A DNA stretch of 57,404 nt from DASQPA01 sp035644215 (GCA_035644215.1 DASQPA010000559.1:1-57404); one strand, 5' to 3'. Shown: positions 25,329 through 33,787, numbered from the stretch's first letter. Notes: generated from the sequence alone by a model not told the origin. Program-made: numbers and translations.

Positions 25329-25455
25329 ATTGCTGGAAATCTGGTTGCCGTCGAAGGCGCGCACCAGCCACACCGGCCGGCCGAGGGTGATTTAAGGAAG
25401 TTGTTGGCTCGATCCCGCGCCGAAGGGCGGTAATGGCTGGCGGGCAAGGTGAGCC

Positions 25456-25749
25456 GTGCCAGAAGTCGGTCTGGCGGTGACGGAAACCGTTTTGGGCGTG
25501 CCAAAAGTTGTTCTGGCTGCACCAGGAACCGTTCTGGACACGCCCAGAATCGTTCCGGTCGTGCCCGGAGCCGTTTTGGTCAAGCCCGGAAGCATTTCTG
25601 AAGCTCCGGAAGGCGCTCCGGTCACGCCCGGAAGCGTTTTGGACGCGCCCACAGCCGTTCCCGTCTCGTCCGGAGGCGTTCCGGAGGCTCCCGGGGCCGT
25701 TTCCGTCGCGCCCGGAGGCGTTCCAGAGATTCCCGGAGCCGTTCCGGTC
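25456..25749. repeat. 21-bp tandem array 3 (14 units)
   Basis: Fourteen units start at 25456 and recur every 21 bases. The consensus is near GCGCCCGGAGCCGTTCTGGTC, and several units contain the dyad CCGGA...TCCGG. An in-frame open frame continues into the reductase gene, but that gene has its own start at 25813. The array fills most of the 484-base gap after the cysteine-rich protein gene. Confidence 0.88.
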
Positions 25750-25812
25750 GCGCCCGCCCGCGATATACTCTGGATTGCACCGCGCTTTAGCTCTTCCTCA
25801 GGAGATGGCACG

Positions 25813-26460
25813 ATGGCACGACTGCTGGTTCAGGGCTTCTCGATCTCCCTCGATGGTTACGGCGCAGGCCCGCGCCAGTCGCGGGAGAATCCGCTCGGGG
25901 TCGGGGGCGAAGATTTGCATGACTGGCTGGTCCACACTCGCACCTTCAAGCGCCTGCACGACGGCGGCGAGGGTGGCGTCGGCGGCACCGACGACGACTT
26001 CGCGGCTCGGGGCGCGGCGGGTCTCGGGGCGTGGATCCTCGGTCGCAACATGTTCGGTCCGATCCGGGGTCCTTGGCCCGACGAATCCTGGCGCGGCTGG
26101 TGGGGTGCGAATCCGCCCTATCACACGCCCGTGTTCGTTCTCACGCACCACCCGCGGCCGCCGCTGGAAATGGAGGGCGGGACGGTCTTCCACTTTGTCA
26201 CCGAGGGGATCCAGGAAGCGCTCAAGCGTGCGCAAGCTGCGGCAGGGGGTCAGGACATCCGCCTCGGTGGCGGTGTTGCGACCCTTCGCCAGTATCTGCA
26301 GGCCAGCCTGGTGGATGAAATGCACTTGGCGACATCGCCGATCCTGCTCGGCTCCGGGGAGCCCCTGCTAGCCGGCCTCGACCTCCCGGCGCTCGGCTAC
26401 CGATGCACCGCGTGCGTCCCCGGTGCGAAGGCGGTGCATTACGTCATCGCGCGAACCTAG
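25813..26460 (+). CDS. dihydrofolate reductase/RibD C-terminal family reductase
   Basis: The 215-residue protein has the family start ARLLVQGFSISLDGYGAG, a central GAWILGRNMFGPIRGPWP, the strand PVFVLTHHPRPPLEMEGGT, and the NADPH-binding stretch DIRLGGGVATLRQYLQASLV followed by DEMHLATSPILLGSGEPLL. Members are NADPH-dependent reductases of unknown substrate. An in-frame ATG at 25805 is an alternative start. The attC-like site at 26707 lies downstream, in the right place for a gene-cassette end. Confidence 0.85.
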   Translation: MARLLVQGFSISLDGYGAGPRQSRENPLGVGGEDLHDWLVHTRTFKRLHDGGEGGVGGTDDDFAARGAAGLGAWILGRNMFGPIRGPWPDESWRGWWGANPPYHTPVFVLTHHPRPPLEMEGGTVFHFVTEGIQEALKRAQAAAGGQDIRLGGGVATLRQYLQASLVDEMHLATSPILLGSGEPLLAGLDLPALGYRCTACVPGAKAVHYVIART

Positions 26461-26706
26461 GCCTCGCGCCCGCACACAGGGGCCTCCTGACCGCGCTCGC
26501 CCAGCGACGACGCCCGCGGAAATAGGCAACGAGGTGTCCAGGCTGCCCGATGGGTGTCAGGCGAGTGGCGGGAGGCAGTGGCGGGAGTGGGACCGGACAG
26601 CCTGATAGGCCTGCGGAGTCCACCCGAAGCTGAAGTACTCGGCCGAATTCTTCGGAAGCGGCCGGAGGGCGCGTCATGGTAGATTTTCCCCCATACGGCG
26701 GCGACC

Positions 26707-26769
26707 GCATAACACACCGCTGGAGCCGACCGCTGAAAAGCGCGGCGGCTCAGCGGCAACTCGTTAGGC
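26707..26769 (+). repeat. attC-like integron recombination site
   Basis: The 63-base site runs from GCATAAC (near RYYYAAC) to GTTAGGC (an exact GTTRRRY). Between them CCGCTGGAGCCG (26717-26728) pairs with CGGCTCAGCGG (26746-26756), leaving a single unpaired G at 26723. That matches the extrahelical base that orients attC folding. The next gene starts 15 bases after the site, as the first gene of a following cassette would. The remaining stretch from 26461 to 26706 shows no gene. Confidence 0.6.
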
Positions 26770-26783
26770 AGAATAGGAGCGCT

Positions 26784-27125
26784 ATGGCCAAATATCTGAT
26801 CTCTTTCCCCAGCGCGGCTATGATTGTGCCGGACGGCGAGCGGGACGCGGTGGGCCGTGACGCGCACGCAGTGATCGACGAGGCGAAGGCCGCTGGCGTT
26901 TACGTCTTCGGCGGCGGCATCGACGAAGGCGTGCCGCCCGCTCTCGTCTCGGCCAACGGCAAGGTCGCCCAGGGGGGCTACCCGTGGGCGCCCCCACTTA
27001 ACGGCGGCTTTACCGTGCTCGAATTGCCCTCACGCGAGGAGGCCGTCATGTGGTCCGCGCGCTTCGCGAAGGCCTGCCGTTGCGACCAAGAGCTACGCGT
27101 CTTCGGGTTCGACCCACAGTCCTGA
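26784..27125 (+). CDS. YciI-family protein
   Basis: The 113-residue product starts MAKYLISFPSAAMIVPDGER behind ATAGGAGC. It has a ferredoxin-like layout with HAVIDEAKAAGVYVFGGGID and GGFTVLELPSREEAVMWSAR, the DGPF/YciI pattern. Members are small, often found near regulators, with no firmly assigned reaction. It directly follows the attC-like site and fits a mobile cassette. Confidence 0.8.
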   Translation: MAKYLISFPSAAMIVPDGERDAVGRDAHAVIDEAKAAGVYVFGGGIDEGVPPALVSANGKVAQGGYPWAPPLNGGFTVLELPSREEAVMWSARFAKACRCDQELRVFGFDPQS

Positions 27126-27222
27126 GTCGGTGTCGCTCAGTAGCCGACGTCCAATATGAAGAAAGAGACGAACCAGTCGCTAGAGCCGACGTTACCTGGC
27201 TGGGGGGCCATGTCAACGGGCC

Positions 27223-27620
27223 GTTGAACCTGTACAACGGGACGTTGCACCGTGTAATCGGGACGTTGGACCGGTACGACGAAGTGTTGGACCACTACAA
27301 CGAGTCGTTGAACCTGTACAACGGGACGTTGCACCATGTAAACGGGACGTTGGACCGGTACGACGAAGCGTTGGACCAGTGCAACGAGTCGTTGAACCTG
27401 TACAACGGGACGTTGCACCGTGTAAACGGGACGTTGGACCGGTACAACGAAGCGTTGGACCAGTACAACGAGTCGTTGAACCTGTACAACAAGACGTGCA
27501 CCGTGTAAACGGGCCGTTGTACCGGTACAACGAAGCGTTGGACCAGTACAACGAGCCGTTGAACCTGTACAACGGGACGTTGCACCGTGGAAACGGGACG
27601 CTGTACCGGTACAACGAGGC
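27223..27620. repeat. 21-bp tandem array 4 with 84-bp higher-order period (19 units)
   Basis: Four 21-bp unit types, beginning GTTGAACC, GTTGCACC, GTTGGACCGG and GTTGGACCA, repeat in fixed order, giving an 84-bp period from 27223. CGTTGTACCGGTACAACG (27515-27532) is a perfect 18-bp palindrome and the other units are close to it. The unit at 27496 is 20 bp, a one-base loss that shifts the frame, yet later units keep the motif. Frames on both strands cross it but none is credible. Confidence 0.92.
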
Positions 27621-27900
27621 GTTGCACCTCCGCGGCGTTTCCGCTCACCTGCGCCTCAAGGCATCTACCGCGCTCTCGCTCTGGCCCAGGCTCATGAGCG
27701 TGCCCTATATATAGAGGACGGTACCCGGGTACGCACTCCCCTGTCCATCGGTCCTTCGGATCGATTCCTGGCCGGCCAGGCGGGAGTCCGGCGGTTCTCA
27801 CCGCGATGCTTGGCCCGACAGGGAGGGCGGCCACAGGGGGGCCACGCCTACGCCCAGAGCCGAGGTCCCGCGAGACCGACATATACGCTAGCATCACCCT

Positions 27901-28020
27901 ATGAAGCGGACGACCATCTACCTGGACCCACGTGGCCCGTCCAGGTGTCCGATCCTCCGCTCCCGCCGCGTGCGGCAAGTACGGGGCGTCAGCAGTGAAG
28001 CGCGGAAAGGAAGGATATGA
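27901..28020 (+). pseudogene. truncated ribbon-helix-helix antitoxin start
   Basis: The ATG at 27901 reads MKRTTIYLD, the standard beginning of CopG/VapB-type antitoxins, then changes to unrelated RGPSRCPILR and stops at 28020. The helices and the toxin gene are absent. It lies just upstream of the VOC gene at 28017 and overlaps its ATG. The 890-base gap from 27126 to 28016 holds this remnant and array 4, with no intact gene. Confidence 0.45.
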
Positions 28021-28451
28021 CGCTGAAACGGATGGACAATGTCCTCATCGTAGTCGACGATCTCGAAGCCGCCAAGGCGTTCTTCATCGAACTGGGCCTC
28101 AAGCTTGAGGGCGAGACGACAGTCGAAGGGCCTTCGGTCGGGAGACTGATCGGGCTCAAGGATGTCCGAGCCACCCTCGCGATGATGCGGACTCCCGATG
28201 GGCAGGGCATTGAGCTGGACAAGTTCCACACGCCCAACGCGATCAGGTTTGGGCCCGTGGACGCACCGGTGAACACGCTGGGCATCCGTCGCGTCATGTT
28301 CGCCGTCGAGGACATCGACGCTGTCGTTGCGCACATGCGCGCCCACGGGGCCGAGCTCATTGGCGAAATGCAGTACGGGGACACGTACCGCCTAGCCTAC
28401 ATCCGCGGGCCTGAGGGCATCCTTGTCGGGCTTGCCGAGCAGCTCGGCTGA
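28017..28451 (+). CDS. VOC (glyoxalase/bleomycin-resistance) family protein
   Basis: The 144-residue protein starts MTLKRMDNVLIVVDDLEAAK after GGAAAGGAAGG. The paired beta-alpha-beta units are visible as FFIELGLKLEGETTVEG and RRVMFAVEDIDAVVAHMRAH, with the C-terminal YRLAYIRGPEGILVGLAEQL carrying the usual metal-ligand glutamate. Members range from lyases to drug-binding proteins; no substrate can be named. It is one of several small single-gene units typical of mobile cassettes in this zone. Confidence 0.85.
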   Translation: MTLKRMDNVLIVVDDLEAAKAFFIELGLKLEGETTVEGPSVGRLIGLKDVRATLAMMRTPDGQGIELDKFHTPNAIRFGPVDAPVNTLGIRRVMFAVEDIDAVVAHMRAHGAELIGEMQYGDTYRLAYIRGPEGILVGLAEQLG

Positions 28452-28540
28452 GGCGTGCCTGGCGTATAACCAGGGCGCCCGCCCAACTAGGTGCCAGGTG
28501 AGTCGGCGGCGCAGGGGCGCGCAGCAGGCCAGTCGCACAA

Positions 28541-28603
28541 TTAGCCTAGATCGACTGATATTTAGCCTAACCACCTTGACAACTAGGTTAGTTCGTATAG
28601 AAT
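28541..28603 (+). promoter_or_regulatory. glutamine synthetase promoter with nested operator repeats
   Basis: TTGACA (28576-28581) and TAGAAT (28598-28603) are 16 bases apart. The perfect inverted repeat CTAACC (28567-28572), 13 bases, GGTTAG (28586-28591) embraces the -35 and half the spacer. Two direct copies of TTAGCCTA (28541-28548 and 28562-28569) stand 21 bases apart. A regulator bound here could cover or distort the promoter. Confidence 0.6.
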
Positions 28604-28644
28604 CTACCCCAAGAGACGGGCACATCGACCCAAGGAGGGAAGCC

Positions 28645-30168
28645 ATGCACCCAACCGAGCCGAGCCGAGCCGAGGCGCTTGCCGCCATGACCCCGGAGAA
28701 GCTGGAGGAGATGGCGCAGCCGGCGCCCCGCACCTCGCATCCGGGGCTGCGCGACTTTCTGGAGATCCCCTACGACGAGCTGGAGGAGATGAACCTCGAG
28801 GCCAAGGAGGAGCGGCTGGCCCGGCGGCCCGCCGACGTGGTCCGCGAACAGCGAATGCGCTATCTCAACGACGAGAAGCGCATCAAGGCGGTCACCGTGT
28901 GTTTCACCGACCTCGAAGGCCGGCTGCACATGCTGGACTATGACAAGAAGTTCCTGCTCAAGGCGGCGGACAATCTGACCTTCGACGGCTCGTCGATCCG
29001 CGGCTTTTCGCGGCAGCAGGAATCGGACCTGCGACTGGCGATCGACTGGCCGGCCTTCTACTGGCTGCCGTCGGACATCTTCGGCCCCGGCAAGGTGCTG
29101 GCCTTCGGCGAGGTCCGCGAACGCGACGGCAGCCCGTACAGCGCCGACATGCGGGCCGCGCTCAAGGGGTACACCGACAAGCTTTACACCAAGGACGGCA
29201 TGGTCGCCCACGCCGCCAACGAGATCGAGGGCTTCCTCTTCCGCGGAGGCGACGCGGAGCGCGCCTACTACGAGACCGGCCGTTTCGAGTTCATCTCCAC
29301 GGGCGGCTATTACCACTCGCTGCCAGGCGACGCCCTGCGGCAGTTCATCGACACCGCCGCCGAGGTGCAGCGGGCCATGGGCTTCGCCAACGAGAAGGAC
29401 CACCCGGAGGTGGCGCCCTCGCAGTTCGAGATGAACTACGGCTACACCGAGGCCTCGGTGGCCGCCGACCAGGTGCAGCTCTACAAGTTGCTCTCCCGGC
29501 AGGTCGCGGCGCGCCTGGGGATGACGGCGTGCTTCCTGCCCAAGCCGGTGACCGGCGTCAACGGTTCGGGCATGCACACCAACCTCTCGGTGACCCGCCA
29601 GTCGACCAATCTCTTCTACGAGAAGGACGGCAAGGACGGTCTCTCGGCCGCCGGCTGGGACTTCATCAGCCGCATCCTGGCGAGCGCCTCGGACATCTGC
29701 CTGGTGCTCAACTCGAGCGTCAACTCGTACCGCCGCCTGGACCCCCACTTCGAGGCGCCCAACCAGATCAAGGCCTCGGCCATCGACCGCGGCTCCATGG
29801 TGCGCATCCCCTTGGGAAACGAGCGCTCGGCACGCGTCGAGGTGCGCTCCATCGCTCCCGACTCCAACCCCTACCTGGCGATCTACACTCTGCTCAGGAC
29901 CGGGCTCGAAGGCCCGCAGACCGAGGAGGACGGGGACAAGCGGCCGCGCACCCGTTTCCTGCCCGACAACATCTACGACGCCATCCGGCTGTTCAAGGGG
30001 AGCCGGTTCATGCAGGAGGTGATGGGGGAGGAGGTGCACGCCAAGCTCGCCGAGCTCAAGCTCGCCCAGGCCGAACGCTGCCCCAAGGCTCTCGGCACCC
30101 ACATCAAGGCCTCCGAGGTGCAGTTCCACCACGAGGTCACGAACCAATTCCTCTGGTCGCAGTTCTGA
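28645..30168 (+). CDS. glnA: glutamine synthetase (GSI type)
   Basis: This 507-residue enzyme makes glutamine from glutamate and ammonia with ATP. It carries a helical N-terminal extension of about 75 residues (LEEMAQPAPRTSHPGLRDFL), then the beta-grasp domain with FTDLEGRLHMLDY and NLTFDGSSIRGFS. Catalytic signatures are EVAPSQFEMNYGYTEAS, KPVTGVNGSGMHTNLS and RRLDPHFEAPNQIKASAIDR. No obvious adenylylation tyrosine motif was found. The ATG at 28645 follows AAGGAGGGAAGCC. The strong terminator at 30198-30228 closes the unit. The promoter structure suggests nitrogen or stress control. Confidence 0.94.
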   Translation: MHPTEPSRAEALAAMTPEKLEEMAQPAPRTSHPGLRDFLEIPYDELEEMNLEAKEERLARRPADVVREQRMRYLNDEKRIKAVTVCFTDLEGRLHMLDYDKKFLLKAADNLTFDGSSIRGFSRQQESDLRLAIDWPAFYWLPSDIFGPGKVLAFGEVRERDGSPYSADMRAALKGYTDKLYTKDGMVAHAANEIEGFLFRGGDAERAYYETGRFEFISTGGYYHSLPGDALRQFIDTAAEVQRAMGFANEKDHPEVAPSQFEMNYGYTEASVAADQVQLYKLLSRQVAARLGMTACFLPKPVTGVNGSGMHTNLSVTRQSTNLFYEKDGKDGLSAAGWDFISRILASASDICLVLNSSVNSYRRLDPHFEAPNQIKASAIDRGSMVRIPLGNERSARVEVRSIAPDSNPYLAIYTLLRTGLEGPQTEEDGDKRPRTRFLPDNIYDAIRLFKGSRFMQEVMGEEVHAKLAELKLAQAERCPKALGTHIKASEVQFHHEVTNQFLWSQF

Positions 30169-30197
30169 GCGGCCGGTCTTGAGCACCTCGTTTCCCC

Positions 30198-30228
30198 GCA
30201 CGGCGGGAGGACCTTCCTCCCGCCGTGC
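30198..30228 (+). terminator. glutamine synthetase terminator
   Basis: GCACGGCGGGAGG (30198-30210), the loop ACCTT and the exact complement CCTCCCGCCGTGC (30216-30228) make a 13-bp hairpin 30 bases after the stop codon. A short T-containing run (GTCTTCC) follows. Confidence 0.75.
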
Positions 30229-30331
30229 GTCTTCCCACCGATCGGCTGGCACCCATCCTGCACCCGTCCTGGTAACCATGTCGGATCGGAAGCAGGCCGT
30301 TCGTCCTCGGCTCCAACAAGGAGAGTGACCC

Positions 30332-31003
30332 ATGCGGAAGATCATCGTCGGCGCCCAGGTTTCCATGGATGGCGTCATGCAAGCGCCCGGCGCGCCGACC
30401 GAGGATCCGACCCAGGGCTTCAAGTTCGGCGGCTGGGTGATGCCCTATTTCTCTCCAGAGTTCGGTGAAGAGCTCGACCACGTCTTCAAGGAGAAATTCG
30501 ACCTCCTGCTCGGCCGCAAGACCTACGAGATCTTCGCCGCGTACTGGCCCTACTACGAAGAAGACGCTCCCCATGGGGGCATCGCCAAGCTGTTCAAGGA
30601 CGCCAAGAAGTACGCGGTTTCGCGCTCAGGCGAGGTCGATACGAGCTGGGCGGGCTCCGTGCTCCTGCGCGACATCGCCGACGTGAAGCGCCTGAAGCAG
30701 GAAGACGGCCCGAACCTCGTCACCCAGGGCAGTACCGAGCTCGTCCACGCGCTGCTCGCCTATGACCTGGTCGACGCGATGAGCCTCTTCACGGTGCCGG
30801 TCGTGCTTGGCGGCGGCAAAAAGCTGTTCGCCGACGGCTCGGCGCCGCATTCGTTCAAGCTGACCAGGTCCCGCGTCTCTCCAAGTGGCCTGATCGTCGG
30901 CCATTACGAGCGAGAGGGTGAGATCAAGATGGGCGACACTGCGCTCGATTCCCCCAGCGAACGTGAGAGGGCCCGCCAGGACCGCATGAAGCGCGAGGGC
31001 TAA
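30332..31003 (+). CDS. dihydrofolate reductase-like (RibD C-terminal) reductase
   Basis: The 223-residue protein begins RKIIVGAQVSMDGVMQAPGA and has FDLLLGRKTYEIFAAYWPY, then LVTQGSTELVHALLAYDLVD and FTVPVVLGGGKKLFADGS. This is the YwjB/YyaP-type DHFR superfamily pattern, NADPH-dependent with unknown substrate. A tail of about 30 charged residues (SPSERERARQDRMKREG) lies beyond the fold. AAGGAGAGTG precedes the ATG. It converges with the hydrolase gene, overlapping by 4 bases at the stops. Confidence 0.88.
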   Translation: MRKIIVGAQVSMDGVMQAPGAPTEDPTQGFKFGGWVMPYFSPEFGEELDHVFKEKFDLLLGRKTYEIFAAYWPYYEEDAPHGGIAKLFKDAKKYAVSRSGEVDTSWAGSVLLRDIADVKRLKQEDGPNLVTQGSTELVHALLAYDLVDAMSLFTVPVVLGGGKKLFADGSAPHSFKLTRSRVSPSGLIVGHYEREGEIKMGDTALDSPSERERARQDRMKREG

Positions 31004-31830
31004 CATTTCAGCAGATCGAGCACCGTAGCCACGAACAGGTCCGGGGCGGAGTCCATCGCGCCATGAGCTTGGCCGGGAAGGACTGTCACCCGGGCCTGCG
31101 GGAGGTCCCGAGCGAGGCGTTCTGCCGCGGCCCGGAAGGGCGGCGGGCTCGCGCCTCCGAGCAGCAGCGTAACCGGGGACTTGAGGGCGCGAAAGCGGGT
31201 CGGGTCCAACGAGAAAGCGTTCTGGGCGGCGAGCTCGCGCGGGATGGTCGAAGCCTCCGCCACACGGGCTGCCCACTGCGGCGTCTGCTTCAGGGCGGCG
31301 AGCTGCTTCGCGGAGACGTGCAACACCTCGAGAAAGAACGCCGCGACGAGCCCCTCGCAATCGCCGTCGCGCAGCAGGCCGGACAGACGCTGAACGATCG
31401 CATCGTCGAGCCCGACTTGCGGCGGCAGCGGAGCCTCGTAGAGGACCAGCCTGCGGAGGAGTCGGCTGTCCATGGCCGCGGCGCTCAGCGCGCACAGGGC
31501 GCCGTACGAATGGGCCACGACGTCGGCCGGAGCGCCGATGCCGTGCAGCAACGCCAGGAGGTCCTCGGCCTCGCGCTCGAGGCTGTACGAAGGGCCATCC
31601 TGGCTGTCCCCGCGACCGCGCCGGTCGTAGGTGTGGACGGCGAGCTCGCGTGCCAGGGCGGCCGTCACCCCGGTCCAGCGGTTGCGATCCGCACCGCTGC
31701 CGTGGACGAGGACGAGCGGTGCGCCCGAGCCGTATTGCACACCGGCCAGTCGAGTCCCGTCGGCCGAGACGAACGATTCGGGTTTACCCTGCGGCCGGAC
31801 TTCGGTTTCTTGCATCGTGGTGGCTGTCAT
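31000..31830 (-). CDS. alpha/beta hydrolase
   Basis: The 276-residue protein has the oxyanion strand PLVLVHGSGADRNRW, the nucleophile elbow VVAHSYGALCALSA with Ser108, and the C-terminal VLPGQAHGAMDSAPD carrying the catalytic histidine; an acid is expected in LLLGGASPP nearby. It is cytoplasmic, with no signal peptide. The substrate is unknown; esterase, lactonase or dehalogenase relatives share the core. Its 5' region contains the paired palindromes at 32023-32158. Confidence 0.88.
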   Translation of the reverse strand: MTATTMQETEVRPQGKPESFVSADGTRLAGVQYGSGAPLVLVHGSGADRNRWTGVTAALARELAVHTYDRRGRGDSQDGPSYSLEREAEDLLALLHGIGAPADVVAHSYGALCALSAAAMDSRLLRRLVLYEAPLPPQVGLDDAIVQRLSGLLRDGDCEGLVAAFFLEVLHVSAKQLAALKQTPQWAARVAEASTIPRELAAQNAFSLDPTRFRALKSPVTLLLGGASPPPFRAAAERLARDLPQARVTVLPGQAHGAMDSAPDLFVATVLDLLKC

Positions 31831-32022
31831 GGGAATCCTTTCGCTTTCTGATCACGTGGCGTGCGCGCGCCGCGGGCCGATCGAGGCGCGACCACAAGCT
31901 ATCGATGCATTCTTCGCGCCAGTCGCGGGGGCCGTGGTGGCTCAGCCAGGGCCGCCTCCCGGAATACCGCGCCGCCTTTGATCCGAACCCCGTACGCCTC
32001 CTATAGATCTCGCCTGTGGAGG

Positions 32023-32158
32023 GCAGGGCAGGCACAGGGGCTCTGCCCCTACGCTGCCCTGCCTCGGACCGTTCGCTCCGAGACAATAGGCGAAGTTGGC
32101 TGGAGAGATGAAGGTAGCAGCAGGGCAGGTAGGGGCCGAGCCCCTGTGCCTGCCCTGC
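32023..32158. repeat. pair of inverted 39-40-bp palindromic repeats
   Basis: The block 32023-32062 (GCAGGGCAGGCACAGGGGCT, continuing to CTGCCCTGC) and the block 32120-32158 are near-exact reverse complements. Each is also a hairpin with inner AGGGGC/GCCCCT and outer GCAGGGCAG/CTGCCCTGC stems. A third hairpin, TCGGACCGTTCGCTCCGA, lies between. The gap 31831-32187 holds no gene; this is a REP-like miniature element. Confidence 0.75.
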
Positions 32159-32187
32159 GCGGACACTCAGTTAGTCTAAGTCAACGC

Positions 32188-33036
32188 TTAAGGAAGGGCG
32201 ACCGGCTCGGCCTTGAACCGGCCGGGCCGTTCCTCGACCACCCGGGCGAGGGGAACGTCGGCGTCGTGCTCGAAGATGCCGAGCCAGCTGCCGGCGGCGG
32301 CCCGGGGGAGCCAGAGCTTCTTGCTCTCCAAGGTCTCCAGGGGATAGAGGTCGTACCCCATGATCCAGGGCAGGGGGACGTGGGCGGTGGTGGGGACGAG
32401 GTCGGCCCAGAAGACGGCTTTCTCTGAGGTCCCGCCGTCGAGGAGCACGATGCACATGTCGCGGTTGTGGCCGGGGACGCGGACGGCGCGCACTCCGGGG
32501 AGCGGCTCGACCTCGTCGTCGAACAGCTCGGCAACCCCGGCCTCGAAGAGCGGCTCCCAGTTGGGCAGCATGTAGCTCGCCCGGTCGCGCTCGTTGGGAT
32601 GGCGTGCGTGCTCCACCTCGCCGCGGTGGAGGAAATAGCGGGCGTTGGGGAAGGTGGGGACGATCCGCCCCCCCACCTCGCGGGTGTTCCAGCCACAGTG
32701 ATCGAAATGGAGGTGGGAGAGGAGGACATGGGTGACGTCCCCCAGCTCATACCCCGCCCGCCGGATGGCCTCCGGCAGCCGTACCGCCTGGGGGTCCATG
32801 GCGTAGACCTCCTGGAGCTTGGGGTCGAGCTTGTCGCCGATCCCGGTGTCGACGAGGAGCAGGTCCCGCCCCCGCGCCACCAGCAGGCAGTTGGTGCCCA
32901 TGCGGATGCGGTTCAGCGCGTCGGGCGGCTTGGCCTTCCCCCACATCGTCCGCGGCACCACCCCGAACATGGCGCCGCCGTCGAGGCGGAACTCGCCGTC
33001 GCTGACGACGGTCAAATCAAGGCTGCCGACCCTCAC
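32188..33036 (-). CDS. metallo-beta-lactamase fold hydrolase
   Basis: The 282-residue protein is read from a GTG at 33036 (VRVGSLDLTVVSDGEFRLDG); the longer frame in front is Arg-rich and overlaps the cytochrome gene. The metal site HLHFDH (H108, H110, D112, H113) is complete, followed by HRGEVEHARHP and VRVPGHNRDMCIVL with the next histidine. The layout GGAMFGVVPRTMWGK near the start is typical of lactonase-like members that cleave small lactones or esters. It probably follows the cytochrome c gene as an operon (41-base gap). Confidence 0.88.
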   Translation of the reverse strand: MRVGSLDLTVVSDGEFRLDGGAMFGVVPRTMWGKAKPPDALNRIRMGTNCLLVARGRDLLLVDTGIGDKLDPKLQEVYAMDPQAVRLPEAIRRAGYELGDVTHVLLSHLHFDHCGWNTREVGGRIVPTFPNARYFLHRGEVEHARHPNERDRASYMLPNWEPLFEAGVAELFDDEVEPLPGVRAVRVPGHNRDMCIVLLDGGTSEKAVFWADLVPTTAHVPLPWIMGYDLYPLETLESKKLWLPRAAAGSWLGIFEHDADVPLARVVEERPGRFKAEPVALP

Positions 33037-33076
33037 CCCCGACCCCTCGGCCGGGGGGAAGGAGCGGCGGCCACGC

Positions 33077-33667
33077 TCAATGCCCCGGCCCCGATGCCGG
33101 CGATGTCGGCGGCATTGCGGGATGCTCGTGCTCCTCCCCCTCCTCATGGTGCTCCCCCGCCGCGCCGGCCGCCTTCACCATCGCCTGGTACTGCTCGGGG
33201 GTCATGGTGGGCAGCTGCTTGACGAAGGCGGTGATCGCCCACAGCTCGCTCTCGTTGTGGGTGGGGCCGAAGGCCGGCATGCCGGTCATCTTGATGCCGT
33301 TCTTGGTAACCCAGTAGACCTCGTTGGGCGGCATGTCCATGGTCGAGCGGATGAGGTTGGGCGGATGCGGGTTCAGGCCGGCGCCGATCTCCGACGCCTT
33401 GACCCCCGGGGCGCCGTGGCAGGTGATGCACATCTCCTGGTAGTGGGCGAAGCCGGTCTTGAGTTGGGCCGGATCGCCCAGGGGCGGCACCGGGATGCCC
33501 TGGGCGTGGTGCTCGACCGAGTTGTCGGAGACCCGGTGGGCGATGGCCTCCAGGAAGCCGCCCCGGCCGCCGTTGGCGGCGACGTCGTAGAGGCCGGAAT
33601 GGACGTAGACGACCCCGGCGATGGCCAGGACGACGACGAAAATCAGTAGTGTACGGATCGCTTTCAT
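33077..33667 (-). CDS. membrane-anchored cytochrome c
   Basis: The 196-residue protein starts at 33667 after GGAAAGGGGAG with a single membrane anchor (TLLIFVVVLAIAGVVYVHSG). The c-type haem site CITCH is at residues 80-84, and the axial methionine is likely in GIKMTGMPAFGPTH. A His/Glu-rich tail (EHHEEGEEHEHPAMPP) could bind metal. It faces the periplasm and probably shuttles electrons; no oxidase genes are near. Confidence 0.88.
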   Translation of the reverse strand: MKAIRTLLIFVVVLAIAGVVYVHSGLYDVAANGGRGGFLEAIAHRVSDNSVEHHAQGIPVPPLGDPAQLKTGFAHYQEMCITCHGAPGVKASEIGAGLNPHPPNLIRSTMDMPPNEVYWVTKNGIKMTGMPAFGPTHNESELWAITAFVKQLPTMTPEQYQAMVKAAGAAGEHHEEGEEHEHPAMPPTSPASGPGH

Positions 33668-33787
33668 ACTCCCCTTTCCTCCCCAAGCCGGGCTGTCTCC
33701 CGGACCCGTGGCCTGCGATAATGCCACGCCAGGTGGCTCGTGGGCGAGCGTTTTGCACGGCTCGTGCCCGGTCGGAGATCTTACGCA

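Noticed and set aside
27050..27508. open frames encoding heptad-like repeat proteins across array 4
   Set aside because: The 21-bp period keeps all frames open; the frame breaks at the 20-bp unit and there is no ribosome binding site.
28588..30423. 611-codon minus-strand open frame opposite glutamine synthetase
   Set aside because: It is antisense shadow of a clear glutamine synthetase and is Gly/His/Val-rich without motifs.
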